Positions 52,625 to 62,766 of a stretch of DNA of 64,000 nucleotides are shown here, piece after piece (within the stretch, counting starts at the first letter, position 1; every line of letters starts with the position of its first letter). Origin of the DNA: Kordia sp. (GTDB lineage: Bacteria > Bacteroidota > Bacteroidia > Flavobacteriales > Flavobacteriaceae); contig NVVR01000009.1 of the NCBI GenBank assembly GCA_002733415.1, forward strand, positions 21,600-85,599, read 5' to 3'. The notes below the pieces were generated by a model. It had not been told where the DNA came from. It did not search any database and saw only the letters and a program-made list of their open reading frames with translations. The position numbers were made by a program, and so were the translations under genes.

Positions 52625-55054
52625 TTATGACAAATTTACGAAATAAAAAGACAATTGTCGAAATCGATCTTTCTTTTTTTGTATAACTAAGCTTGATTCC
52701 TTACTTTCCCCAATGTCTTTAGGGACTTTTTTATAATAAAGTAAGCTATCTAATTGAGACTTTACATCTTCTAACTCTAAACACTTTTCAATTGCTTTTA
52801 TTGCAGTACCAGATAAATAACGTCCTAATGGCAAAATAGGTGATATACTTTCTGTTTGTGTGTTTTTTAGGCTTCTTAACTTTTCCTGAATGACTGTACT
52901 GGTTTTAGTACTTGGAATAATGTCAGTTCGTTGCAATGCTAACGGAACCTGATTCAGCTTAGCTATTTGTTCTTTTGTATGCCCAGATCTAACATTCATT
53001 AATGTTCTCAAAGGAGCACCCAATTGAGATATTGGTGCTGACTGATCATCTACCCCTTCTTTCTTATCTAGATCACTATATATTAACACACTTTTTAAAG
53101 CTACTTTATCTTTAATATCACTGAACTCTGGGGTAGACGTCAATACCTCATTAAAAACAGTCATTAGACTAGTGGTAACAGTTCCTCCTATATTATCATA
53201 ATACCCAGCATCACCAAATAACCCCATTCCTTTAACTTCTCCTGCTGGTGTTAAATATGGAAATGCTGCATTCATACGCATTGCCTCTGATAGTCTAACT
53301 GAACGTTGTTGTCCTTTAACTTTTTTTAATTGTTTTATGAAATCATAATAACCTGAAAATGCTTCAACTTCACTAAAGTCAACGGGGCTTATAACACTAT
53401 ATTTTCCTGTTTGAGCATGTGAGGAATTCATTAATAATAACGGAGGAACAAAACCGGATACATTAGCTTTTGAATAGAAGGACAATACTTCTTTTTCTAA
53501 ATCATTTTCATTCAATTTAAAAGCTGCTTTATGCGCAGCTTGCCATTCATTTTGTAATAACTCCCCTCGGTTGTCAAAGGAGAATAATCCCAATATGTTT
53601 TTAAACAAATCTCTCCCTAATAAGCCAACTATTGACGTAGACAAATAATTTTCAGCATATAGTTCACTTGCTTTATATTTAAAATTTTTATCACTTGTAT
53701 ACTTCAATTTAGTATTCCTTTCATTTGCTTGTTGTGCGGTTGCAAAAAACAATCCATTCCCTACACCACCTCCAGAAGCGCCAGTCATAGAGAACAAAAA
53801 GTCTTCATAATAGGCATTATTTGACTGTTCTGATAAATAACTATGAATTAAAAAAGCCCACAGACCAGCTCTTGACCCACCACCTTCTGAGGAAACGAAA
53901 AGGACAGGATAGCTTCCATTTTCAGCTTGTGCTATTTTGTCTTTTCTATTCGAAATCCAATCGTGTATATATTGCTTCATTGCTACTCGTTTATGCATGC
54001 TTTCTACCTTATCTAAAGAATAGTGGTCAAAACAAGCTCTATTAGCATTAAACTCTCCTAAAAAGACCCCAATTAACATCATAAAGGTAAACAGAGGGAA
54101 GCGTAATTTTTTTCCTGCAAAAACAAATAAAAATGATATGGTATACAATGCAATTAAACAAATCAACAATACTGATAGAGGGTTTATATTACGTGATATT
54201 TCTGGATTACAATTAAAAATGATATATACCAACAACACCAGTAACCCAGCAATAATAATACCTCCATAGAACAAAGGTTTAAACCTTTGTTTTAATAAAT
54301 CTCTAGTATTAAACGAGATCATGAAGAAAATTAAAGCCAATGCTAAATTGGAGATAAACAACAAGGATAAATCTTCTTCTGCTTGAGTATTCGTAGCGCC
54401 TAACCCTAGAATTAAAACAAATAATAAGAACACTACTATTGCTATAATATAGTTCATTTTAGGAACCTTACGTACCAATTTATTAATAAAGCAATAGGTA
54501 TGATACTCCAACAACAATACTAAGAAAAAACCAATAGCTAAGAAAGTACTAAATGGATTAAAGAGTTTCTCTATATCACTATCGATACCAAAATTATCCA
54601 TTGCATTTAAAATTGCAAAAGCAGACATAAATAACACCAAACATCCTAATACTCTTGGCAATACTTTCCGTACATGATGCTTACAATTGTACGCATATCG
54701 ATTACTTTCTACAATTGCATCATAATGTTTAGTGGGCACAAAACCAATAACATTTTTAAACTTAACTAAAGAGTAATTTGTTTTATAATAGTATTTTGGT
54801 GTATTCCATATAAAAAACGAAATGATCAATAACAGACTAAAATAAAGAGGTACCTCTACGGTGAATACTTGCCAAAAACTAGCTGCATCATTCTGATTCA
54901 ATACCAATAACAAATCTAGTGTTTGTGGAAAATGCCAAAGCAGGAAATAAAGCAATGCAACTAAAATCACACTAATAATATTGTGCGCTAATTCTGCAAT
55001 TAAAACCTTAAACCAAATACCAAACCCTCGTATAAAAGAAACTACTTTACTCAT
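52625..55054 (-). CDS. Patatin-like phospholipase with N-terminal membrane region
   Basis: 809 aa. The N-terminal 340 residues hold about eight membrane helices. The patatin part has the oxyanion loop SSEGGGSRAGLWA, the nucleophile Ser in TGASGGGVGNGLF and the likely catalytic Asp in GLFGDAGYYDN. It would hydrolyse lipids at the inner membrane. The stop is 9 bp before the Xre antitoxin gene on the same strand, suggesting cotranscription. Its function could be lipid remodelling or a defence-type effector; the sequence cannot decide. Confidence 0.9.
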   Translation of the reverse strand: MSKVVSFIRGFGIWFKVLIAELAHNIISVILVALLYFLLWHFPQTLDLLLVLNQNDAASFWQVFTVEVPLYFSLLLIISFFIWNTPKYYYKTNYSLVKFKNVIGFVPTKHYDAIVESNRYAYNCKHHVRKVLPRVLGCLVLFMSAFAILNAMDNFGIDSDIEKLFNPFSTFLAIGFFLVLLLEYHTYCFINKLVRKVPKMNYIIAIVVFLLFVLILGLGATNTQAEEDLSLLFISNLALALIFFMISFNTRDLLKQRFKPLFYGGIIIAGLLVLLVYIIFNCNPEISRNINPLSVLLICLIALYTISFLFVFAGKKLRFPLFTFMMLIGVFLGEFNANRACFDHYSLDKVESMHKRVAMKQYIHDWISNRKDKIAQAENGSYPVLFVSSEGGGSRAGLWAFLIHSYLSEQSNNAYYEDFLFSMTGASGGGVGNGLFFATAQQANERNTKLKYTSDKNFKYKASELYAENYLSTSIVGLLGRDLFKNILGLFSFDNRGELLQNEWQAAHKAAFKLNENDLEKEVLSFYSKANVSGFVPPLLLMNSSHAQTGKYSVISPVDFSEVEAFSGYYDFIKQLKKVKGQQRSVRLSEAMRMNAAFPYLTPAGEVKGMGLFGDAGYYDNIGGTVTTSLMTVFNEVLTSTPEFSDIKDKVALKSVLIYSDLDKKEGVDDQSAPISQLGAPLRTLMNVRSGHTKEQIAKLNQVPLALQRTDIIPSTKTSTVIQEKLRSLKNTQTESISPILPLGRYLSGTAIKAIEKCLELEDVKSQLDSLLYYKKVPKDIGESKESSLVIQKKKDRFRQLSFYFVNLS

Positions 55055-55140
55055 TTATTACTTATAATTTTAAATCAACTGTCCCAGCACAAGGAGTGAA
55101 AATTAGTCTGCCCTCAACTTGATTAAGAGATAACTAATAC

Positions 55141-55201
55141 TTCTCGATGCAAAACATTCTCCCCTTGCATTTCAAAAAACCTCACTCGAAGTGACAAGAT
55201 T
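55141..55201. repeat. Dispersed repeat, family B, left half
   Basis: TTCTCGATGCAAAAC and CACTCGAAGTGACAAG match the left part of the element at 15263-15363. The right half is missing or too divergent. It lies in the 184-bp gap before the patatin-like gene. Confidence 0.6.
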
Positions 55202-55238
55202 TAATAGTAAATTTCATCAAAAATAAAACCTATACTAT

Positions 55239-55565
55239 TCAAGCTAGCACTGCTACTTTTACTGTTTCTATTACTATTTTAATAATCTTGTTTTTCAAAT
55301 GCCCCAAAGCAATTTTAGACACCGCTGTTTGATATAACGCTTCTAAAATCAGTAATTCCTTTTGACTTTTTACTAGCCATTCTAAATCCTCTTCAGTTAA
55401 TTGCCCTTCCGCTAATAAAATTGCCCAGCGTTTTAACTTTACTTTAGACACCTTTAAAAACGCATCTATATCTTTTTTAGATTGATTACTGTATTCGGAA
55501 TATTTATCACCTAATGCAACTAGTAAATTCTTTCTTAACTCTTTTAATAATTCATCGAAATCCAT
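55239..55565 (-). CDS. Small helical protein, unknown
   Basis: 108 aa, nearly all alpha-helical: an acidic-basic first half (MDFDELLKELRKNLLVALGD, KDIDAFLKVSKVKLKRW) and a hydrophobic C-terminal helix (KIIKIVIETVKVAVLA) that could associate with a membrane. No family is recognised. It lies between a lipoprotein gene and the patatin-like gene in the same direction and may form a module with them. Confidence 0.75.
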   Translation of the reverse strand: MDFDELLKELRKNLLVALGDKYSEYSNQSKKDIDAFLKVSKVKLKRWAILLAEGQLTEEDLEWLVKSQKELLILEALYQTAVSKIALGHLKNKIIKIVIETVKVAVLA

Positions 55566-55670
55566 ATGTCTTTATTTTTCTTATATATGATATCAGTACG
55601 ATATATATGCATTAAATATTATTTCCCTCGTCCTAACCTTCTCCCCAGTTGAAAGGAACCTTAAGAAGGT

Positions 55671-56129
55671 TTAGTAGTTCTTAATTATTTCTAATAAAAT
55701 ATTTTCTTTCTCTTTATCTTTTGATACCTCATATTTAATTAAAGCGTCAAAGGCTCCCATGACTTGTACTGAAGCCTCTTGAGTAAACACTACAGGTAAT
55801 TGCCCTTTTTCTTTCCAACGTTTAAACAACCCTGCTACACTATTTCTATCAGCATCCGTCATTAAGTGCCACATTTGGTAACTAATGGCATTGTCAGGCT
55901 TGTTTTTTTCATACTCTTCCATCTTTTCCATTTCTAATAACACATGAGTTATTTGATCTTTGTAAATAGCGTACTCTTCTGTAGCATGTTCCAAAAGTGC
56001 TTTTGTTTCTATTTTTAAAGAAACTTCTTGTTGGTAACTGTACTGGTCATAAATAGCAATTTTTATACTTCCACATGACGTAATTAAAATACTACAGAAT
56101 AGTAGTACATACATAAATTGTTTTTTCAT
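55671..56129 (-). CDS. Lipoprotein, unknown function
   Basis: 152 aa. The signal peptide ends with lipobox ILITSCGS (Cys near residue 19), then KIAIYDQYSYQQEVSLKIET and a helical mature part. No enzymatic motif. It is first of the run lipoprotein, 108-aa protein, patatin, antitoxin, ORF50, RES. Confidence 0.78.
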   Translation of the reverse strand: MKKQFMYVLLFCSILITSCGSIKIAIYDQYSYQQEVSLKIETKALLEHATEEYAIYKDQITHVLLEMEKMEEYEKNKPDNAISYQMWHLMTDADRNSVAGLFKRWKEKGQLPVVFTQEASVQVMGAFDALIKYEVSKDKEKENILLEIIKNY

Positions 56130-56207
56130 TGATTTGGTTTTAATAAGTTAAAATTTAATAGTACTGACTCGCTAAACACCTGATCCGTATTTTTTTTACA
56201 ATATCTT

Positions 56208-56520
56208 TTACATGGAAACTGATGATTTTAAACGTCCTTCCAAATTCATTAAAATGTCTTTATACTCATCAAAATCATCCATAAAGAAGTTTTCGGTTAA
56301 TACTGCAGGTATTTTGGTTTTTGTCAATATATAAAATAGACGTTCCTTGTCCAAGTCACCATCAGAAAAATCAGTACGTAATATTCTGTCAGGGAATTCC
56401 TTTAGTTTCCTAGTACTCTCAAAAGCATAGCTTTATTTTTCATATTGAGGCAAAAAAGCAAAACCTAAATCAACTTCACCTATACCCTCTCTACAACAAA
56501 GACTACAGATGCCTAATTTT
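56208..56520 (-). pseudogene. Fragment of an N-acetylmuramoyl-L-alanine amidase-like gene
   Basis: On the minus strand the phase reads SYAFESTRKLKEF, LRTDFSDGDLDKERLFYIL and PAVLTENFFMDDFDEYKDIL, with a stop (TAA) before SYAF. PAVLTENFFM with a following acidic helix is typical of the C-terminal part of amidase_3 enzymes, where the Glu is catalytic. Only the 3' part survives, so the gene is truncated. Confidence 0.65.
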
Positions 56521-56525
56521 CTTAG

Positions 56526-57117
56526 TCTATTTTTTAACAACTGTAAAGTCTGAATTCCTATATTAATGTAAAGGAATAGTTATACCATAATATATGTATT
56601 TTAAAACATCATTATGCGTGTAAACTTTATAATCCCCCATATATTTAAACCACTTTGGAGTGTTATAAACACTCCAAAATAAATAATGCATCTAATTCAG
56701 TTGTTGGCTGAATTAATAATCGTTCTGTCTAAAAGAACTCGCTCAGAATAAATTCACTGTAAATAAAAAGTTAAACTCTTACTAATTAACCCATTGACAT
56801 ATTAGCAGCTTATAAATTCTGAACTAATAAACTTACAATATTCAATAACCTTAGAGAATAGCTATATTTGGGTATTTTAAATCTCACTATATTTAACTAG
56901 AGAACATACCTAATGCTAGGTGTTTTACAGTCATTATACTTAATTAGAAGAGACTCCCGTCGATAAGTGTTTTGTAAAATATATAATCTACATTGTGCGC
57001 AAACAATCGAGATCTGTTTTTTAAATCAAGAGAAGAATTTTCTTATATTAGAAATTAGCAACTCATAATTTTATATTCAAAAAAATAATTGTAATTTGGT
57101 TTAAACCAACTAAAGCA
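56526..57117. other. Intergenic stretch with a perfect hairpin
   Basis: No gene-like content. TTTGGAGTGTT pairs perfectly with AACACTCCAAA around ATA at 56654-56678, and CTAATTCAG/CTGAATTA lies near 56692-56715. The ald promoter should lie in the last 100 bp. Confidence 0.5.
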
Positions 57118-58317
57118 ATGAGCAAATTATTATCTCCTTTTTCTAAAGAACAACTATTACCACAAGAAGAAACACTAGAGTTAATTCGTAAAAAAGGGAG
57201 CCTTTTTATAGGGATTCCTAAAGAAACTTCTTATCAAGAAAAAAGAGTTTGTTTAACACCTGATGCTGTAGCAGCATTAGTCTCACAAGGAAATAGAATA
57301 CTAATAGAAGCTAACGCAGGAATTGCTTCTGGTTTCAAAGACAAAGACTATAGTGAGGTTGGAGCTGAGATAACCAATGACACTAAAAAGGTGTTCTCAT
57401 GCCCTATTGTATTAAAAGTTGAACCACCATCATTGGGCGAAATAGAGCTCTTAAATCCACAAGCACTATTAATTTCAGCATTACAATTAAAAACTCAAAA
57501 CAAAAAATACTTTGAAGCCCTAGCTACGAAAAGAATCACAGCCTTAGCTTTTGAATTTATTAAAGATGATGACGGTACTTTCCCAGCAGTAAGAGTCCTT
57601 AGTGAACTTGCTGGAACAGCATCAGTACTTATTGCCTCTGAATTACTTACAAATACTAACGAAGGAAACGGTTTGCTATTAGGAAATATTAGCGGTGTCC
57701 CTCCTGCAGAAGTTGTAATAATTGGAGCTGGAACTGTTGGAGAGTTTGCAGCAAGATCAGCAATAGGACTTGGTGCTAATGTTAAAGTTTTTGACAACTC
57801 CTTAACAAAGTTACGTAGTATACAAGCAAATTTAGGAAGGCCAATATACACATCTACCTTGCAGCCAAAAACATTACTAAAAGCTTTAAGAAGATGTGAC
57901 GTCGCTATTGGAGCCATAAGAGGTAAAAACAGATCTCCAATAATTGTTTCTGAAGAGATGGTAGAACAAATGAAATCTGGATCCGTAATTATGGATGTTA
58001 GTATTGATATGGGAGGTTGTTTTGAATCTTCCGAAATAACAACACACGATAAACCAACATTTGTAAAATACGACGTAATTCATTATTGCGTGCCAAACAT
58101 CCCCTCAAGATACTCAAGGACAGCTTCTAAGGCTATAAGCAATATCTTCACGCCTTATCTATCTAAAATTGCAGAAGACGGCGGAATAGAAAATGCTATA
58201 CGTTTTGATAGAGGTTTGAAAAATGGTTTGTATTTTTACCACGGAATTTTAACCAGTAAATCTGTTTCAGATTGGTTTGGACTACCGTATAACGATGCAA
58301 ACTTGTTAATATTTTAA
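57118..58317 (+). CDS. ald: Alanine dehydrogenase
   Basis: 399 aa. GIPKETSYQEKRVCLTPDAV, then VLKVEPPS, LAFEFIKDDDGTFPAVR and the NAD-binding VIIGAGTVGEFAARSA segment define the AlaDH/PNT family. Soluble alanine dehydrogenase interconverts L-alanine and pyruvate. It starts at ATG 57118; a terminator follows directly. A DUF4258-like gene lies downstream. Confidence 0.96.
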   Translation: MSKLLSPFSKEQLLPQEETLELIRKKGSLFIGIPKETSYQEKRVCLTPDAVAALVSQGNRILIEANAGIASGFKDKDYSEVGAEITNDTKKVFSCPIVLKVEPPSLGEIELLNPQALLISALQLKTQNKKYFEALATKRITALAFEFIKDDDGTFPAVRVLSELAGTASVLIASELLTNTNEGNGLLLGNISGVPPAEVVIIGAGTVGEFAARSAIGLGANVKVFDNSLTKLRSIQANLGRPIYTSTLQPKTLLKALRRCDVAIGAIRGKNRSPIIVSEEMVEQMKSGSVIMDVSIDMGGCFESSEITTHDKPTFVKYDVIHYCVPNIPSRYSRTASKAISNIFTPYLSKIAEDGGIENAIRFDRGLKNGLYFYHGILTSKSVSDWFGLPYNDANLLIF

Positions 58318-58333
58318 CCCATCAGTGGGTTTT
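58316..58333 (+). terminator. Short hairpin after ald
   Basis: AACCCA-TCAG-TGGGTT followed by TTT. It is small but lies directly on the stop of ald. Confidence 0.65.
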
Positions 58334-58403
58334 GCCTCTTGAGGACATTGATTAAAAAGACAATCGTTTAATTTTTTAATAATTTAATTTTTTAATTCTA
58401 AAA

Positions 58404-58775
58404 ATGAGTTTTATTCATCGATTTGCTTATTTCCTTGTAGGAGGAATTCTTGGAAGTATTGTAGTTTATTTTATTTGGGGGAAAAAGAAAACAACCTTTT
58501 GTTACCTACCTAACTGTAGAACACTTAAAGACATTAGATTAAAGAAGAGAGCTTTTGTTCCTTCCGTACAAGAATTAGTAAATAACAACGAATTAGATAC
58601 CGCTGCAATTACTGATGCATACTTAAACGGATCGGTTGATTTTTCTAAAAGCAAAACTAAACTTAAGTCATGCAAGGTCTACCTAATTGAAAATAATTAC
58701 AACCAAAAATCATATGAGTTTTTAGTAGAAAACTGCGATAGTATTGCAATAATTAAAAATGTAGTTATTAAATAA
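58404..58775 (+). CDS. Membrane-anchored DUF4258-like protein
   Basis: 123 aa. One N-terminal helix (FLVGGILGSIVVYFIWG), then CYLPNCRTLKDIRLKKRAF, a helix pair and two short strands (CKVYLIEN, YEFLVENC). This fits the DUF4258 domain seen after ald in relatives. Function unknown. Confidence 0.72.
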   Translation: MSFIHRFAYFLVGGILGSIVVYFIWGKKKTTFCYLPNCRTLKDIRLKKRAFVPSVQELVNNNELDTAAITDAYLNGSVDFSKSKTKLKSCKVYLIENNYNQKSYEFLVENCDSIAIIKNVVIK

Positions 58776-58803
58776 TTCAATATTAAACATTGAATTAACA
58801 CTC

Positions 58804-58853
58804 GATTAAGACATAAAGCCCCCATTAATTAATGGGGGCTTTATGTCTTAATC
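58804..58853. terminator. 50-nt perfect palindrome, bidirectional terminator
   Basis: Two 25-nt arms without loop bases: GATTAAGACATAAAG, CCCCCATTAA and their exact inverse. It lies between the convergent genes ending at 58775 and 58869 and has a strong GC stem. Confidence 0.93.
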
Positions 58854-58868
58854 AGTTTACAAAACACT

Positions 58869-60035
58869 TTACCACGTATTTATCAAGCCTCCAGCGTTAG
58901 TATTCCAATAATTTATCTGCATAGTAAAACCTTGCTGCGCCTCTTCATTTCGTGCTGTAATCATAAATGAACCGTCTGGATCTGTTCCTAAATCCAAAGC
59001 AAGAGAACCACCATTAAACACATCATTATGTATATTATTCATTGAACCAATAGTATTATTAGACGTTCTACCACTAATGCTAATATCCCAATAACTACCT
59101 GAATTATTATTAACTGTTACAATTTCATTTGCGACATCAAAATCTACTGTTACATTTATATCTGGGTGTGTCCAAAAAGCTGCTCCCAAACCACCATGAA
59201 ATGGACTTGTTATTACAGTTCCTGCGACATTAGTTGCTCTTTGCAACTTTCCCGTTGCATCAACCTCTAAATTTGCCGTCCCTACCCCTGCCAAACTAGC
59301 TATAACCACATCTCCATCATGCTCTAACCGCAACACTTCTTCAGTCGGGTCATTTGTTTCCTGTGTACAACCTCTCCAACCAGGATCTAATGAAAAAACC
59401 ATATCCATTACTTGAGTATCTCTACACCCTGGCGACTCTTTAAAATCAGACATAATCTGCCCTCCTATTTTATCTCCATTCCAATAATCTCTCCACCCAT
59501 TCCATTTATACCCAAAATTACCTATTCCACCTCCACTCATAGGATTCGTATCTGGCACATCACCAACCATAATATTCCCTTTAGCATACAATAAAACATC
59601 AGCAGAAGCATCAAAATCTGTTTCTACCATACCGTCAAAAGCATCTGCTTGGTCAAACCCTATAACAACTTGTCCCATATGGTATATCCGATCAGAAACT
59701 GTATACGATGGGTTATTTGTTTCAAAATTCCTCCATGTTGTTTCTCTAGTAAAAGGAACCCATATAACACCATCCCAATAATAATATCCTGGAGTTACAT
59801 TATTAGGAGCAGTACCTGCTGTAGCCGTATTGTAAATTAATAAGCTTGACGCTGGAGCAGTAATAGTTGCCACATCATTAACACCAACTAAAGCAACCCG
59901 TGGTAATAACACCCCACTGGATGTACTTGAAATATCTAACGCCGCACTGGAATCTGGCGTTGTAGTACCTATTCCTACTTGTGAAAAAACACAAAAAGGC
60001 AACACCGTTAAAAGCAATAAAATTCTTCTTATCAT
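58869..60035 (-). CDS. Secreted surface protein of the GIGTTTPDSSAALDI type
   Basis: 388 aa. The signal peptide (LLLLTVLPFCVFS) is followed by QVGIGTTTPDSSAALDI, an opening shared by many Flavobacteriaceae surface proteins, some with tail-fibre-like domains. The body is rich in aromatic residues and Asp/Asn and ends WNTNAGGLINTW without a T9SS signal. Probably a surface adhesin or structural protein; role unproven. Confidence 0.85.
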   Translation of the reverse strand: MIRRILLLLTVLPFCVFSQVGIGTTTPDSSAALDISSTSSGVLLPRVALVGVNDVATITAPASSLLIYNTATAGTAPNNVTPGYYYWDGVIWVPFTRETTWRNFETNNPSYTVSDRIYHMGQVVIGFDQADAFDGMVETDFDASADVLLYAKGNIMVGDVPDTNPMSGGGIGNFGYKWNGWRDYWNGDKIGGQIMSDFKESPGCRDTQVMDMVFSLDPGWRGCTQETNDPTEEVLRLEHDGDVVIASLAGVGTANLEVDATGKLQRATNVAGTVITSPFHGGLGAAFWTHPDINVTVDFDVANEIVTVNNNSGSYWDISISGRTSNNTIGSMNNIHNDVFNGGSLALDLGTDPDGSFMITARNEEAQQGFTMQINYWNTNAGGLINTW

Positions 60036-60767
60036 TATTATTTTGGGATTATAATTTAATAATTTTATTAAATACCAATCTTTTTAAATACATAAATTAA
60101 TATTAATTACAACTATTACCTTATACACATATCACTAAAGACACACTTAATTGAACTCTACGAAATTTATCTTATCCCATAATTACAGATATTGCTATTA
60201 ACTTAAAGCTATCAGCAATAGTCAAAAATATTTTGATTAAAAAGATCGTCCTTATTAATCGGATATCATTCTGTTTACGGATTTAAACAAAACTAAAACC
60301 CTAAATTTTATAGAATTCGCTTATTATACTCCTATAAAAACAAAACACCTTAATATCATTTTAGGAGCACAAACTCATAATGTCATAGTTGGGATAATTA
60401 TTACAAAATTTAACTTAAAAAACAAGTATTACACTAGAGTACCCTTTTCAATAAAAATGTTACCCAAAAAAAATATTTTTTTATCTTCAGTCATAAAAAA
60501 AACGCTCCCATCTAACACAAAATCCTATTTAAAATAATTTAAACATTACTATTAAGATAAATGCTTAAAAAACAAAAACACGCCCTTAATTATTACCTAT
60601 GACTAATAATTATTCTATTTTAAAATAAGAAATAGCAAACAATTTTTTGATCTTAAATAAAAATTTCATTAACTAAAAACCAGAAACACTTTTTTTAATA
60701 ATTACCAAGAGTAAACTACAACGGATACAAGAAAAATTGAAAAGATAAACTTCAGCACAATGCTTAA
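60036..60767. other. Intergenic stretch without recognised genes
   Basis: About 730 bp of very AT-rich sequence between divergent genes. No ORF, hairpin or repeat of note is seen; it should hold the promoters of both neighbours. Confidence 0.6.
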
Positions 60768-61304
60768 TTGAAAGTTAGTACATTTGTCGAAGTTTTACAA
60801 TCTAAAGATTTAAGATACATGACAAACCAAATTCAAGAGTGGATTAATGAAGATGATAAGCTATACAACTTAATTATAAAAATTCAGTCTTCAGAAATAA
60901 AACCTGAACAGCAAGCAACAATAGCTTTTAATAGCATTTGCGAACTGTATGATATTCCTAAAATGCCGGAAAACATTATTCTTGCTAAAGATACCCCGGA
61001 ACACCTAGTTAATACTAGGTCATTATTTGAAGAACATGCCTTAATTAGGTTTCTAGCTCCCGAAAACGAAGACCCAAGAGGACTTGTGCTTTCTGCAGCG
61101 TACAACCTACTACACAATAAGTTTATAAATTATTATGAAGTAGCTAAAAAAGAATATAATAATGATATACCTGACATATGTCAAATTGGTGTTAGCGGTG
61201 AAGGATACACCTCAAAAGTGATTTTTTTTCAAAAAGAAACCGAAAACTGGGAAGATTTGGGTTGTTTAACAATTACTAGCATCAATAAACAATCAACTTT
61301 ATAA
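60768..61304 (+). CDS. Unknown cytoplasmic protein
   Basis: 178 aa, no signal peptide or membrane segment. The first 120 residues look helical (TFVEVLQSKDLRYMTNQIQE), the last 50 have a beta pattern (QIGVSGEGYTSKVIFFQKE). The TTG at 60768 begins the ORF; an ATG (MTNQIQEWINEDD) lies 18 codons in and could be the start instead. I do not recognise the family. Confidence 0.7.
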   Translation: MKVSTFVEVLQSKDLRYMTNQIQEWINEDDKLYNLIIKIQSSEIKPEQQATIAFNSICELYDIPKMPENIILAKDTPEHLVNTRSLFEEHALIRFLAPENEDPRGLVLSAAYNLLHNKFINYYEVAKKEYNNDIPDICQIGVSGEGYTSKVIFFQKETENWEDLGCLTITSINKQSTL

Positions 61305-61329
61305 TTCAACCCTTAATACAACACAAAAA

Positions 61330-61362
61330 AACTCCTAAATCATCATTATTTAAGAGTTTTTT
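61330..61362. terminator. Terminator between convergent genes
   Basis: AACTCCTAAAT pairs with ATTTAAGAGTT with one mismatch, followed by TTTTTT; A-run on the other side. Confidence 0.75.
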
Positions 61363-61381
61363 ATATAAATCTAGAAAAAAA

Positions 61382-62548
61382 TTACACTTTTCTTCTTTTT
61401 CGTTCTTCTTTTATTAAATTCAATTCTCTAGTCGTTTGACCAGCAACAGAAGTGTTTTCTTCTGCTCTACGAATTAAATACGGCATTACATCTCTAACCG
61501 GACCAAACGGCAAGTATTTAGCCACGTTATATCCAGCTTCAGAAAGGTTGTAACTTATATGATCACTCATACCATACAACTGCCCAAACCAAACCGAATC
61601 AGAGTTTGTTGGAATATTGTTTTCTTGCATTAACTGCATTACTAAATACGAACTATCTTCATTATGAGTCCCCGCAAACAGCGACAATACTCCGCAATAT
61701 TCAAGCATATATGTTATTCCATTATTAAAGTTCCTATCAGTAGCTTCTTTACTTTCACATATAGGAGATGTATAATTATTTGCCATTGCACGATCATTTT
61801 CTTTTTCCATATACGCTCCACGCACTAACTTCATCCCCACACAAAACCCTTTAGCTTTAGCCTCCGCATGTAGTTCTTTCAAATAATCCAATCTATCCCA
61901 ACGATACATTTGTAAGGTGTTAAATACAATTGCTTTTTCGGTATTGTATTTACGCATCATCTCTGCAATTAAATCGTCAGCCGCATCTTGCATCCAACTT
62001 TCCTCTGCATCAATCAACAACTTCACATCCTTTTCTTTAGCCAAGGCACATACTTTATCATAACGAGCCACTACCCTATTCCACTCCTCAGTTTCTTCAG
62101 ATGTTAATTCAATTTCATTTCCTATTTTCTCATACAACTCTATTCTACCAAAGCCAGTAGGTTTGAATACCGCAAAAGGAATTGCTTCTTTTTCTTTTAC
62201 AAAGTCTAACAGTTTTACCGTCATATCAAAGGCAGCATCAAATTGCGCTTCATCGACTTTACCTTCAACAGAATAATCAAGTACACTACATACTTTTTTA
62301 GCATACATTTTATCTATTACCGGAATACAATCATCCTCAGACACACCTCCACAAAAATGGTCAAATACTGTAGCTCTTATAAGCCCTTCGACTGGCAAGT
62401 GTGCTTTTATAGCAAAATTAGTCATTGCAGTACCAATACGAACCAGTGGTTCATTGGCAATCATCTTGAATAGAAAATAAGCGCGCTCTAACTCTGAATC
62501 TTTTTTTAAAGAAAAAGCAACTTTTGTGTTGTTAAATAATTTGTTCAT
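61382..62548 (-). CDS. Proline dehydrogenase
   Basis: 388 aa, PRODH barrel only (no P5C dehydrogenase fusion). Motifs include GCKPTGFGR-like FKPTGFGRIELYE, LLIDAEESWMQDAADDL, YRWDRLDYLKELHAEA, MKLVRGAYMEKEN and FGQLYGMSDHIS with YLIRRAEENTSV. FAD-dependent oxidation of proline to pyrroline-5-carboxylate is the family reaction. It stands alone and converges with the unknown gene at 60768. Confidence 0.95.
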   Translation of the reverse strand: MNKLFNNTKVAFSLKKDSELERAYFLFKMIANEPLVRIGTAMTNFAIKAHLPVEGLIRATVFDHFCGGVSEDDCIPVIDKMYAKKVCSVLDYSVEGKVDEAQFDAAFDMTVKLLDFVKEKEAIPFAVFKPTGFGRIELYEKIGNEIELTSEETEEWNRVVARYDKVCALAKEKDVKLLIDAEESWMQDAADDLIAEMMRKYNTEKAIVFNTLQMYRWDRLDYLKELHAEAKAKGFCVGMKLVRGAYMEKENDRAMANNYTSPICESKEATDRNFNNGITYMLEYCGVLSLFAGTHNEDSSYLVMQLMQENNIPTNSDSVWFGQLYGMSDHISYNLSEAGYNVAKYLPFGPVRDVMPYLIRRAEENTSVAGQTTRELNLIKEERKRRKV

Positions 62549-62766
62549 GATTGAAATATAATTATACTACTATTTATTTACAAATTAACCAATATCACAA
62601 TCAGAAAAAAAACTAAGGATAATATTCTATTAATTTGTGTTTATATAAAAACAAATCTATATCTTTTTTTGATTATTACATTACTTTTTAACACTAGTAA
62701 TAAAAAAACTTGTTTCTTTGCTTGTTGGTTATGACAAACCATTGTTTTTACAACAAATTAAGTACT

